From positions 434,001 through 498,000 of the forward strand of contig WBMV01005052.1 in assembly GCA_013396655.1 (NCBI GenBank): a stretch of DNA of 64,000 nt, written 5' to 3'. Source of the DNA: Campylorhamphus procurvoides. Lineage: Eukaryota; Chordata; Aves; Passeriformes; Dendrocolaptidae. Positions within the stretch are counted from its first letter, which is position 1; the number at the start of each line of letters is the position of its first letter. The notes under the pieces were generated by a model. The model made no database searches. It was not told where the DNA came from and was given only the letters and a program-made list of their open reading frames with translations. Positions 1-11,500 of this stretch are shown here, one piece after another. Both the position numbers and the translations under genes were made by a program.

Positions 1-257
1 TTCCTAGTACAGCTATACTCTGTGAGAGCAGAAGATAAATATAAATAGCTGAATTTGACTAAGAGAAATGGAATGGAAAATGTCAGCATCATAAAGCTGG
101 CAATCAACAGTTACTACTCTAAGCTTGACTCTGTTGTTACTCTATTGTGTATCACCTGGCAAAAGCAAACTTCCACAGCAAAAACATACTACAGCAGTAA
201 ACTCTGCCTTATTATTAACTCTGATCAAGCAATTTTCCAAATCTTAGGAACACTTAC

Positions 258-505
258 TTCCATAATTAAGAAAAACTGACTGTTTACACATGTGAATTTG
301 CTCAGTGTAAGGAAATTTACCCATGGACAAATACTGTATGGTTTGGAAATACTCTGGAACACAGTCTAAATTTCCTGATTCTGCAAAAGAACCCCATCTT
401 TCATTCTTTGGGTCTTTCTGATAGGTGGACACTTGTGCAGAATGGCAAAGTGAATGTTTTATTCGGTACTTGTTGAAGTCATCAGTAGTCATCAGAAGTC
501 TTTGA
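258..505 (-). CDS. Candidate exon, 248 nt, unrecognised
   Basis: An open minus-strand segment between acceptor GGTCTAGAAACTGTGCAG and strong donor TGGAA|GTAAGT. It reads QRLLMTTDDFNKYRIKHSL early and YLSMGKFPYTEQIHMCKQ late, 82 codons without a stop. The composition is protein-like and not repetitive. It starts in phase 2, so it does not follow the exon at 5590-5497 directly. It could belong to the same gene through an unseen exon, to the next gene, or be chance. Confidence 0.3.
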
Positions 506-837
506 CTGCACAGTTTCTAGACCAGTGCAAGCATGAATTAAGTGGAAATCCCACTTTTTCCCAACAATCCTTTGATTTATCAGCAGTAGAATTTCACTGC
601 AAACCTCAGAAAAGAGTTTGCAGATGTACAGTGGCAATACATTTGAATATCTTGCCACCTGTCGGCCTGCAAGAGTTCAAACATTGTCCCAGATCAGCCA
701 AGCTAGAAATGAGCATCTAGTGCTCCTGTTGCAAGGTGAAGTTAGAGTGAAGTGGTAGGAGCCACACCACTTTGTGTGCCATTGACCAGGGAAAATGACC
801 TGCCTTAAGCGGAGTAGTAAAAAGGAATGTATATACA

Positions 838-888
838 CATGATCTTTAAGGTCCTTTCCAACTCTTAAAATTTAAAATTCTATGATTA
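838..888 (+). mobile_element. CR1 LINE 3' end fragment
   Basis: The stretch GATCTTTAAGGTCCTTTCCA followed by TTCTATGATT is the typical 3' end of bird CR1 elements (TCTTTGAAGGTCCCTTCCAA... ATTCTATGATT). The body upstream is not recognisable, so this is a short or strongly decayed copy. An (AT) run follows. Confidence 0.6.
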
Positions 889-1935
889 TATATATATATT
901 TAATATGGATTAATCAAGTAGCAAGATTTTCAAGAGTCTGAGTTATTCACCTAACATGTAGGTGCTAGACGAACTGACTGATGGGAGGGATCCTTTACGT
1001 CCAAGGCTGTGTGAGCTGGAGAAATCTGCTGTGTGGGTTACTTTTCTTGCACTAGGCACCCAAGAAAGCAGACTCAGGCTTTTGGGTAGCAAATACTTGC
1101 CAAGACTACAGACAGTAGGTCAAATTACACCAAAAAGCTGTCTTTGTCTTTTCAAGATTCTTGGAAGCTAGTGATGCTTTAAAAACTTCCAACTGGCAAT
1201 CTTTGTAGGACTTGTTCTAAAGGGAAAATTCAAGTTGACTCTTGCCAGTCCCCTGACAGGCTGAATTTCTTCTCACAAAAGGTGGCTAAGAAATGCTCTG
1301 GTGGTTGAAGATGTAGCTCTTCTGTTTCTATACATCAGTTCCCCACAAAGAAGAAAATTATTTTTGTCAGCTCAAAGAACTTTCATCAAAATTAGGAATT
1401 GCACAAGTGATAAGTATTTTCTCTAGATCCTTCCTTTTTCCAAGAATGATCTCTATGCATTCTGTGCAACCTCTTGGCAGAGAATCAGCACACAAGGAAA
1501 CTACTGCCCATAATAACGGGGAACTGTCTTCAGAATGACAGCTGAGGAAGAACACACATGAGGCTCTGTCTACAGACATTTTCAGTGTCCCTAAAAAAGA
1601 ACCACAAGTCCTGGATTTTGGGTCATATTGCTTTGGCCATTTTCACCCTGCTGCTCAGTGTGTAGAGAGTTTCAAAGGAGAACACATCTAGCAAGCAGAA
1701 GATATTAAGTCACTAAACTGTAATAGTTCTTAAAAAGCATACATTCTTTCCTATTTTTAATAACAAAATTTACATCAGAAGAGCAAATAATTATACACTT
1801 ATCTTTTTCTATGACCTATGGCCACAAACTTAATTAAGTGAATAAAGAAAAGGAGATGGTATGCTAAAAAAGTGGATAATACTTCTTAAAAATATTTTTC
1901 TTTCCTTCTTTACCATATTTTTTGAGATGGAATAC

Positions 1936-1941
1936 TTTATT
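1936..1941 (-). terminator. Possible poly(A) signal AATAAA
   Basis: Minus-strand AATAAA shortly after the candidate stop at 2005. The region is AT-rich, where this hexamer is frequent, so it supports the terminal exon only weakly. Confidence 0.25.
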
Positions 1942-2004
1942 CTCTTTTATATGAGTACCTATTTGATTTCAAATTCTGTCATAATTGGTATGAAGGTTTA
2001 AAAA

Positions 2005-2105
2005 TTATTGACTTTCAGTTATCACTGGATCTTGCAGATAAGGATAAATATTTAAAATGCTGTCAGAGACTGGAGGATTTAAAATGTTCTTCTGATTCAG
2101 AAGAA
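2005..2105 (-). CDS. Candidate terminal exon
   Basis: The acceptor is GAGACCTCGGTTCTCAG. In phase 1, as needed after the exon at 5590-5497, it completes Phe and reads LLNQKNILNPPVSDSILNIY then PYLQDPVITESQ and a TAA stop. An AATAAA sequence lies about 64 bases past the stop (1941-1936, minus strand). Its antisense strand is also open, so chance is possible. It is the best but unproven choice for the gene's 3' end. Confidence 0.3.
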
Positions 2106-5100
2106 CTGAGAACCGAGGTCTCATTTCCGTAAGGAAAGATATGCCTTTGTCAGGAGATGCTGAGATGCCAAAGTGACCTAGTTTTGTTCAGTTATCACTT
2201 GCTTCGAAAATAGCCTCTCTAAGCTCTTACATCTGAATACATTTGAAACTGTTCCCCCTTTCATTTTTCATTCTTTTTCTTGTAGAACACTAACCAGAAG
2301 GCAATAATTTAAAAGAACTCAAGGTGACTCACACAGCGTCTTTTTTTGCATTGTTAGTTTACCAACTACCAAAATCTAGCTTTACACCTGGCTGCTATTA
2401 TCTCAAAGTGATCAAAGAATGTGGTAAATATTATCTACATGTAATTTATTAAAAGCTAAGTCAAAGAACAGGTGTTGTTATTCTAAAGATTAATTTTGCA
2501 GCTCTTCTGTTCAAACTCAAGAATTATGAACCTCTGGGCCCTTTCAACAGTAAATCATACACACAACATCCACACAGATTTATTACTTTAGGGTGAAAAA
2601 TTATGTGCAATCTTGCCAGCTGCTCTACCAACAAGCACTGGCATCAGCAAGTATGCCAAGCTCCTCACTGACTCCACTTTACAGCCAGGAATTGGCAGCT
2701 TCTCTTGTGCTGGTTAGTGGTGGCAGTTCTGCACCTTCTTGCCAATGACACTAGCATACAATTTCAAACTGGGATGATAACATAATTAGTTATTTCTAAT
2801 AAAAGTTATTACTATTAGATTTCAAATACAGAAAACATTATTTTGGAAAAGGATTTTTGTTCTATTCCTTTAATTATATTAGCAGAAACAGTGACCTCCT
2901 ATAGAGGGTACACCAGCTAACTACACTGCAGTTAACTGCAGTCAGCACAGGTTCACAAAGGGAGGGTCTTGTTTAACTAATTTGATGTCCTTCTATGAAA
3001 AAGTCACCCACCCAGTGGATGAAGGAAAGTTGGTGGATGCAGTTTTTTTGGATTTTAGTACTGTTCCTCATAAGCATCCTTCAGGACAACTTCCCCAGAT
3101 GTGGGATGAGGGGGATTCATGCTGTGCTGGATAAAGAATCGGCTCAAAGGGTTGCAGTGAAAGGGGCTACATCTGGCTCATGACCAGTCACTAGTGGTGT
3201 TTCTCAAGGCTCAATCTGAGGGCCAACTCTGTTCAATACATTTATCAACAACCTGCAGGCAGGAGTTGAATACACCATTACCAAGTTGCTGATGATACCA
3301 CACTGAGAGGTGCTGCTGACTCTCTCGAGGGCCAAGAGGCCTCACAGAGGGATCTAGATAGATTGGAGCACTGGGCAGTGATTAATGGCTTGAAGTTTAA
3401 CAAGCTGAAATACCAGATTCTGCACCTGGGACAGATTAATGCCAGGCACAAGTATAAACTGGGAGAGGAATGCCTGGAGAGCAACCCTGCAGAAAGGGAT
3501 CTGGGGGCGCTGGTCGGCAGCAGGTTTAGGAGGAGTTGGCAGTGTATCCTGGAAGCCAAGAGGGCAAACCCCATCCTGGGGTCCATCAAACAAAGCCTCA
3601 CCAGCTCCTCTAAAGAGGTGACTATCCTGCTGTGTTCAGCATTGGTGCAGTCTCACCTGAAACACTGTGTGCAGTTCGGGGCCCCACAATTTAATAATGT
3701 GAAGGTCCTTGAATGTTTCCAGAGGAGGGGACAAAGCTGGTGAAACGCTTGGAAGGAATGACCTGTAAGGTGTGGCTAAGAACTCTGGGCTTGTCTCGTT
3801 TGAAGAGAAAAGGAGGCTGAGGGCTGACCTCATTGCTCTCCCCAGCTTCCTGAGGAGAGAAAGTGTAGAGGGAAGTGCTGATCTCTTCTCCCTGGTATTC
3901 CAGCGACAGAACACATGGTCATGGCTTAAAGTTCAGACTGAGTATTAGGAAGCATTTCTTTACTGAGAGGGTTGTGAAAAACTCAAACAGATTTCCCGTG
4001 GAGGTAGTCAATACCCCAAGCCTGTCACAGTTCAAGAGGCATGTGGACAATGTCCTTAACAGTATGCTTTAGCTTTTGGTCAGAGATATAGCTTACAGCT
4101 ACCTTCTTTCCCTTCTCTGTCATCAGATCCAGGGAAAAAAAAAAATTGTTAGCAACTATCATTTCTAATGATTTGGTGGTGGTTCTGCAACTTTTATCGA
4201 TAATTTACCATGTTACAGTAGGCAGTGACAATGACCTACCAGGATCCTTGCATTATAGCACAAGATCTTGGATGTTCAGAAGTCCTCACACCCATGTAAT
4301 TCAAGTATAGCAGCTACAAAAGTACCATGTTGTGTGTCTGATATGTCCTAAAGCATCAGTCTCCCTTCTCACATAATTGGCAACAGTCTTGTGTGTGCAC
4401 AGCCAGTCCTACCAGTGTTCGTGGGATTGTAAATTCATTACAGAAAATACCAAGGAAAATTCACATCCACAGAAAAGGCAGGTAGCAGAGTCTCTGTTGG
4501 GCTGCCTAAAGTGAACTTTAGCCCAAATACAACTGAAAGGTTCAGGTGCAAGTTAAAATGGACTTACTGGCTTTGGACTAAAATCAGCTGGATGCACAGA
4601 ACCTCACTTTAACACCATAGAAGTGTTCAGAAAACCTAGCACATGCTCTTCAGTACCTCACTGTGTAAATCTAAATTTCACAGTCAAACTCAGCTATGTA
4701 TAAGTTTGTGAAACTGATATATGAGTAGAAGACAATTTTTTAAAGTGGTATAATTTAAAAAAAAACATTCTGTTTGTCTGGCATGATTATTATTAACCCT
4801 TAATCCCTTACAGAACTGTTCCATTGTCTCTTTCATGTTAACTCTTCAAGTTTAAACCAGTTTTAGTTGAATGCATTGAGTTTCCTAAAGATGCTGTTTA
4901 AATCATTGTCACAGTTTGAACATATTGCATTTTATAGCCTGTTACTTGTTCTGTCATTTACGTTGTGATCTTGATGACCTTTGGTTTTATGATTAGACAA
5001 ATACTTCAAAGAATGTAGGATATTAAGGATTACCTGTATGATGAGGAACTTTTTTTTCATACATATGAATTAAAAAGAATGCAAGTAAATAGAGATTATG

Positions 5101-5496
5101 AAGTTATAGGCCAAAGGAGGGAGACTCTACTTTTCAGGGCAGGTGGGTTTTATGGTGTTTTTTTTAGCTGATGAATACAAATTTACTGAACAGAGTATCT
5201 ATTTTAACTTCATGTTAATTCTCTGGAACAGCTACTTTAACACATCAGGACAAATTGTTTCACTTAGCTTAAGTAAACTGTGGCCTGTGATCATTTTGTC
5301 ATTGTTAAGTGACTATAAGAAAGTTTCTGTAAATCAATCCTATAAAGTTCAGCCCTAAGACAAATGAGTAATTGGTACTTGTGAGAAAAGCTCCTGTGAG
5401 CAGACATGACATTTCCACAGCATTTGGAGGTATGGAAAAGAGAAGTGAGGTTCAAGGGTTTCTGACATGTTATCTGGTCCTAACAAATATACTTAC
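2106..5496. other. Region between the 5.5-kb exon and the candidate terminal exon
   Basis: Besides the CR1 copy it holds AT-rich sequence. A second possible terminal exon lies at 4532-4438 (minus): acceptor TGCACCTGAACCTTTCAG, phase 1, about 30 codons starting FVFGLKFTLGSPTETLLP and ending in TAA. No poly(A) signal follows closely, so it ranks behind 2105-2005. Confidence 0.4.
2940..4079 (+). mobile_element. CR1 LINE fragment with reverse-transcriptase remnant
   Basis: About 1.1 kb matching the late part of CR1 ORF2 and the start of its 3' untranslated region. It opens with the GGTTCACAAAGGGAGGGTCTTG... segment. At 3288-3296 the codons for Ala-Asp-Asp mark the polymerase active-site region, with a frameshift just before it. 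A 126-codon open stretch (3363-3743) reads HLGQINARHKYKLG, RDLGALVG and HLKHCVQFGAPQ, all CR1-like. Beyond it lies the usual end sequence (TTTACTGAGAGGGTTGTGAA ... TTTGGTCAG). Stops and frameshifts show it is dead. It is antisense to the host gene. The true 3' hairpin and repeat end are missing. Confidence 0.88.
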
Positions 5497-5590
5497 ATTT
5501 GTCTTGGTCAGATTCCACTCCTTCACTTTCTGTGTCACTCGGCAATATCCAAGGTTGATGAGCAAGTTGAAGCTGTTGTAAGAATTCATC
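5497..5590 (-). CDS. Exon of the long minus-strand gene, acidic C-terminal segment
   Basis: A 94-nt exon with acceptor ATCTATTTGTGACAG and consensus donor AAAT|GTAAGT. It enters in phase 0, reads [19 protein letters not shown] then [12 protein letters not shown], and ends with one base, so at least one more exon must follow. Another frame is open too (from [10 protein letters not shown]), with G/C-rich third positions, but it conflicts with the upstream phase. Downstream candidates are a last exon at 2105-2005 and, less likely, 4532-4438. Confidence 0.6.
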
Positions 5591-8500
5591 CTGTCACAAA
5601 TAGATCTATTTTAGATAAAATGACAGGCAATTATTTTATATGAATGCAGACTGCAGCAAACACTCTAGCCTCAATTAACTAGATGGGAGAAAGCCTTTAA
5701 TACAAAAACAACGAAAGGAAAAAACCCTACCTTTCTGTGAAATAAAACCGGAACGTATAGGATATGCAGGCTCCAAAGAAATTATATAATTTAATTATTT
5801 ATTTATCTACTGGGGGGGGAGAGGAGGGAGGTAAGGTATCTCTTTAGCTTTCTATCTGCTATAGACACAGATATGACAGATATATACATACTCTTCTTGA
5901 AAATGCTGTGATACAGAACAAAATTGCAGATGTTCCATCTGTCCCTGCAGTCTTTGGACTGCATAGATATGTCAAACATGATTTGCTTAAGTGAAGTTTT
6001 GGTTTGTTAAAACTTCCACTGTTTCTAATCTAATAAGAACAAGAATCTGAAACTTGATTTAGAACCTATGGTTTTATTGGAGAATGAGAAAGCTTAGGAA
6101 GGAAAAATGCTATGGAAACTTCTGTCTCCAAGATACCATAAAACATCAAAATATAAAAGTTTTACACAGTTAAAAATCCATATGCAGCTGAATATATGAT
6201 TTTTTAAATGTTTTACAATTGTCTTCTTTTTTATATAATGTATATATGTATATAAAAATACTTTTCCATGCACGCACACACATACGTATGTGGGCATGTA
6301 CACACACAACATAGAAAACACTTTGACATGTTCCTTTGCAATATTTGAGGAGAGATGAGACTGGAATGCACATTTTTATTTCCAAAAGCAGTTCAAACAT
6401 GCAAGTCTAGTCTCTAAAAGAAAACTTAAACATGGGCCAGATATCATAAAATTACTGGCCAGATTTCTATAAGTTCTTTGAAAAAAAATGGGGGGTAATA
6501 GCCCTGTTTTTTCTTACATCAGCTAAAAACCAGAATCTACATATTTAAACTGTAATAGAGCATAAATTTTATTCTTAGGCTATCTGATTTTAAAACAGAA
6601 ACTAGGTATATTTAAATCAGTTTCTAGAAACTGAAGGCTGTTCAGTCAAGATCTAACTCGCTGGGAGTAAATTATGAGTTCTGTTAGCAATCTGTTAAAA
6701 AATTCCACAAAGATTGCTGCCATGGCCCAACAGTAAGCTCAGGCAAGAGCTCCAGGCCTTACTGATATATTTTCATTTCAAATGTGCTGTGTTCAAGAAG
6801 GTTGCTGACTACAGCACTGAATGTGTTTTGGTTCATGGAACAAGATTCTTGCAGTAGAGGCAAGTGGCTCTCACACTCACCTGCGTACTTTTTAATCTTC
6901 CAGAAACACTGGACAAAGACCTGAGCCAGGCAGCTGAACAGAATGAAAGTATCTAACCAAAAAGAGAGTCCTCATCACAAGTTATATTCCCGTAAGTAGG
7001 AGTAAAAACTTTGTTAATGTTATATCCAAATAAGATGAAATTTCCTGCTCTTAACAATGACCGACCAATAATGATTGCTGAATACCACTTTAAATTATCT
7101 GAATAAATAAAATGACTGTAAAATTCTAAATGTTTAGAAAATGGAATGGCAAACAAGGGAATCAGTAGTATTTTCATCTCAACACCTACTGATAAGTATC
7201 ACAGAATTGTGTCATTTTAATGGAATCCATCCTAAAGAGATAAGCAGGACTCAACATTTCTTTGCCAATTTATACAAAACACCAAAGGATTAAGTACATA
7301 ATGCATAAAAGTATCTCTGCCAAAGGATTTGGAACCCTGATGTATTAGCTTTATAGACATAATAAAACTATTTCTCTAGGTAGCATTTCTTTGCTATAAT
7401 TCAATTCAGCCTTGAACAGAGCTGATAATAAAACACACCTGTTTGAAGTTAGCAATATTGTGTGTGCCAGGAGGCAGAAATTTGTCCACAAAATCTCAGA
7501 TCATTATAAGTCTTGAGCATTAAAAAACCCCAAAACAGTCTTAACAGCTGATACGTTAAGTACTTGCCAAGATTTGTGCTATAACAAGATTAAACCACCC
7601 ATGCTGCAGCATGAACTTTACTAAAACTTAATAAGAGCTTTGAATTGTATTTATTAGTAATCTTTTTTCTATTTTAGGCTTGTTAGATTACTCTGAAACA
7701 TGTTACAATCTAGGAAGCATACATAAGGCATTGAGAGATACGTTAAAATTTCTGACAAATAATCAAGTAAATAAACAAATAATTCAAGCTCCTTATGGTA
7801 AAACATGCTCCTGGGAGCCAGTAATCACATTCTTTTCAACTGACTTATTCTCATCAAATATGTAGCAATATTATACTAGTTTATTCCATTAACACCACCT
7901 AAGAGTAAGGAAGCAGAATTACTGGCAAAATCTTATAGCATCTTCTATAGGATTGGCAATATTACCAAGTATATTTACATCTAGTAGAAATATCCAGTTA
8001 ACACCATAAGGCTAACAAGAATAAAGGCAATTTCCCTTCTTTTATTTTACTGGTTTTATACAGGAAGAGGATACAAAACCTACAATGAAAGTCACAAAAT
8101 AAATTACAATATAAGCCTTGAGTTTTATATGTTTATGATCTGTAAAAATACAAAGACAGAACTCCTTTTGTTTTCTTAGCCCAGGCCACCTCTGCCTTTT
8201 AAAAATACATCTCCATGATCAGAGGGAAGCTGACACAAGAAAATGAAACCACAAAGCCACAAATAGGAGTGAATCTCTAACACGGCAAAAAGTGTTACTG
8301 GACAGAGATATTTCCTGGGTATGTTCTGTCTAAATCCACTTCTCTAAGTGACAAGGAACTTCAGTGGTCAGACAACTTAAAAGAGCTCCCAAAACTTCTG
8401 GTATAACACTCCAAAGATGAGGCTGGGAGTGACAGATTGGCCAGACCTTCATCAGCCACTTTCTGATATCGAAGGGCCTTTACAGCTTGGCAGAGGCAGG

Positions 8501-11500
8501 TCTTCAGTATGAATACATCATACTACCAGTTTCCCCTTTGAAAGCAGAGTTAGTTCCAAGTTCAGTTTCCATTATGTCAAAGGTCCCTTGTGCATGTCAG
8601 GAAAAGATAAGTATTTAAGGTTTGAGCTGGGTCACTAACAACCAAGGTACTATTGTACCCAGTGAGTAAAGAGAAAGAACAGAATTTGTCTTTTCTAGAA
8701 GAGATTATAACAGAGGAGAAGATCTGACATAGAAATGCTGAGATTTAACATCAGCTTTACAGTGGGATTGCTGGCTGAAGCTGGGCATGCTATTGTAACT
8801 GAAAAACAGGGTAATAATATTGCTTACTTCCTAAAGTTCTTGAGACACATATATACATATATTAGAAGTATAACAGGACACTTATTATTAGAGTTATCAG
8901 CAAACAGAAGTAACAAGACATAGCAAATGAAATGGGACTCTTGGTTCTTATTACTACAACTACAGAAAGGCTTTGGAAGAAAGGATTTTGAATTGCCTGC
9001 CTTGTTATAGGAAGTAACAAGTGGTGGACAGACTGGATGTCCCTCCCTCAGTGGAGATGCAGTGCTCATTAAATACATATACTTTCAGGAGTACATGTAA
9101 TAATTCTAGCTGGTATCACGTGACTATGTATCAGTTAAGAGCAAGACTGCTTAAAAAGAAAGAAAAAGAGGAGTGATGAATTTAGTGGGAAATAATTAAA
9201 CCCTTCATTTTTTCTGAACATTTTTAGTTAAAAATTAATTCCAACTCTCATTTTCTGATATGTGAGAAGATTCTAACACACAAATACATCCCATACCTCA
9301 AAACAGGAGACAAGGGAAAACTTATGGTTAGAAAATATATCAACTGGCAGTGAAGACACTTTCAACAGAACTGTAGTCACCTTCAGTCATCATGTCCTCA
9401 GGTCCTTAAACTGAGGATTCTATTCTAAGTGAAGAAATAGCTTGAGTAATGGGATTAGTGTGCTGCCATTCAAACACCAAAATAATGCAGATTTTTTTTC
9501 ACCACTGAATTTAAGTAAAATTTCCTCCCCAAGTTCTTTAGACTAGTCTGTGCCTCATTTCCTTTCTCTCACAACAAATAATGGAGGTCATACAATTAAC
9601 TGCAGCATTACACTAAGTATCAAACCTCTAATTTTCCTACAAGCATCTCTAAGCAACATTATTATAAACAGTAATTTAAATTTTCTTTGAGCCATTAGAC
9701 TGATAATACATTGCATCAAATGTCATACTTAACAGATTATTAAAACAGATACTTCACAGAAACAATTTTCTAAACATATGATACTATTTTCAGTCTTGAA
9801 AAGAAGGTCTCCAGGCTTTGACAAATGGGTTACAAAGAGATTGATAATAATGGTGGGAACCAACATATTCCACCGTTTAAAAATTAGCAATCTAGACATA
9901 TAGCTCCTTCTCAAGTCAGTATAGAAGGACTGGCATATCCTGAGAAAAGACTCACCTTTGTAAGGCATATATCCGAGATAGACAGCAGGGCTATTCTTTC
10001 ACAGGTGCTTTTATTTCCACTGCCTACACATTGAAGTTATCTTTAAGGCAGCTAAGGTTAGCAGAAGAGAATCCTACTCAGAATTTACAAGGTACTTTAA
10101 CTTTTTGTTCTTTTATTTTAAACATAGACTAGTCCTGTAGAAGCCAATAATATGGGACAGGAAGTTTTTAGGCTGTAAATCAGCACAGAGTTCTAGACAG
10201 TGATTCCACAACGTTGGACATTTTCTCTTGCAATTCAGTTTGATGCTTTGGAAAAATCTGTCCATTAAGCAGTGCTTAACTAATCACTCCAATGTGTCCA
10301 AAAAATGAAATAAAAATTAGACCAAGGAAATACCATGCACTGCCAGCATGGCAGGAAAAAAATACACTGGAACACAAAGATAAGATAAAGTTGTGTTTAA
10401 TATTCCAGAGGTACACACCTCTTAGAAACTGTAGGGCTAATAAAACTGCTATGCATCATACAGGCAGAACCCTACAGAGCTCATGGGAAATTTGGAGAGC
10501 ACAAGGGTTTCAGTATGATTTCTCTGACAATACTGACATGCTTTAATCAGTACCTCTCAAAGCTGAGCAGTATTTCCTTGCTAATTTTCTCATCATTATA
10601 TTTTAAGTTCTTTTCAGCACACTAGGTTACATTAGGTATACTGATGTTATTTGAACATAAACCACGATCTAATGTTCACATTATTAAACATAGCAAAAAC
10701 ATTAAATTGAAAATCTAACTTCTGATAAACTGTTTCTCTGAGTAGTGACAGTTCCAACAACATCTCCACTCACTTGCACAGAGAGCCCTGAAGCAGCACT
10801 GAGGGTCCTCCCTATTTGGCTCTTAGATGTCAAAGATCTGCTTCTTTGAATGCTAATGATGCCTTCCCTATTTCCTTGGCTGCTAGGGGTAAGAGGCCGT
10901 GCCAGCAAGCTATTTGGAGTCACAGATCTGCTCCCTGGAGTTGATGGCCTATTGGTTTGTGCACCAGGCGTTGAAGGTCTACTGTTTGAGACACTGGAGA
11001 CCTGTGTTCTGCTGTTAGTGGGCAGCGGTGGTGATTTGTTTCCTTGGAGCTGCATGTTCTTCCCTGTTGGAGTTGGCACCGGAGGCCTTGTGGTTTGGCC
11101 CTGTGCAGCTTGAAGATTGCCTTGATGGTCAGATGTAACTACACTGTGATGCTGGACACTAGGGTTTCTTGAGAGCCTTGCTTCTTCCCATAATGCTAGG
11201 TCCTTCTCAATGTCTGTGCACAAACACACACACACAAACAAAACAGAAAAGAAACTCACTGTCTGTTTCTTTCTGATTTAAAACTCCTAATGACTTTTTT
11301 TCCAATGTGACAACCTGAAGCTGTGCAGAGAAAATCTACTCCTGTTTAAAATAAAAGGCATCAGAATTAACAGTACAAATGTTTGGCAAGCATTTCCTTA
11401 AAGTTTATTTACATTTGATTTACTGCAAACACAGCTATCCTGCAGAAATTAAATACTACCACTTCATTGTATATCAACACAACCTATAAAAATCCATTTT

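Larger units (their letters stand above)
506..2004. other. Sequence between candidate 3' exons
   Basis: AT-rich sequence with no supported gene. It contains the 3' tail of a CR1 element near 0.85 kb. It also contains a minus-strand open stretch from about 1545 to 1371 after a good acceptor (GTTCTTCCTCAG); its open frame does not match the phase of the exon at 5.5 kb. Confidence 0.5.

Noticed and set aside
1371..1547. Minus-strand open frame after GTTCTTCCTCAG reading to a TGA
   Set aside because: The long frame needs phase 2, which does not match the exon at 5497. The phase-1 frame stops after 13 codons.
2022..2128. Plus-strand open segment with acceptor TTGACTTTCAG and a GTAAGG donor
   Set aside because: It is the antisense of the candidate terminal exon at 2105-2005. 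No second plus-strand exon with a matching phase was found.
7678..7766. Plus-strand open segment ([18 protein letters not shown]) after a good acceptor, slightly TPR-like
   Set aside because: The donor is weak (CAA|GTAAAT), there is no phase partner, and it lies within the intron of the opposite-strand gene.
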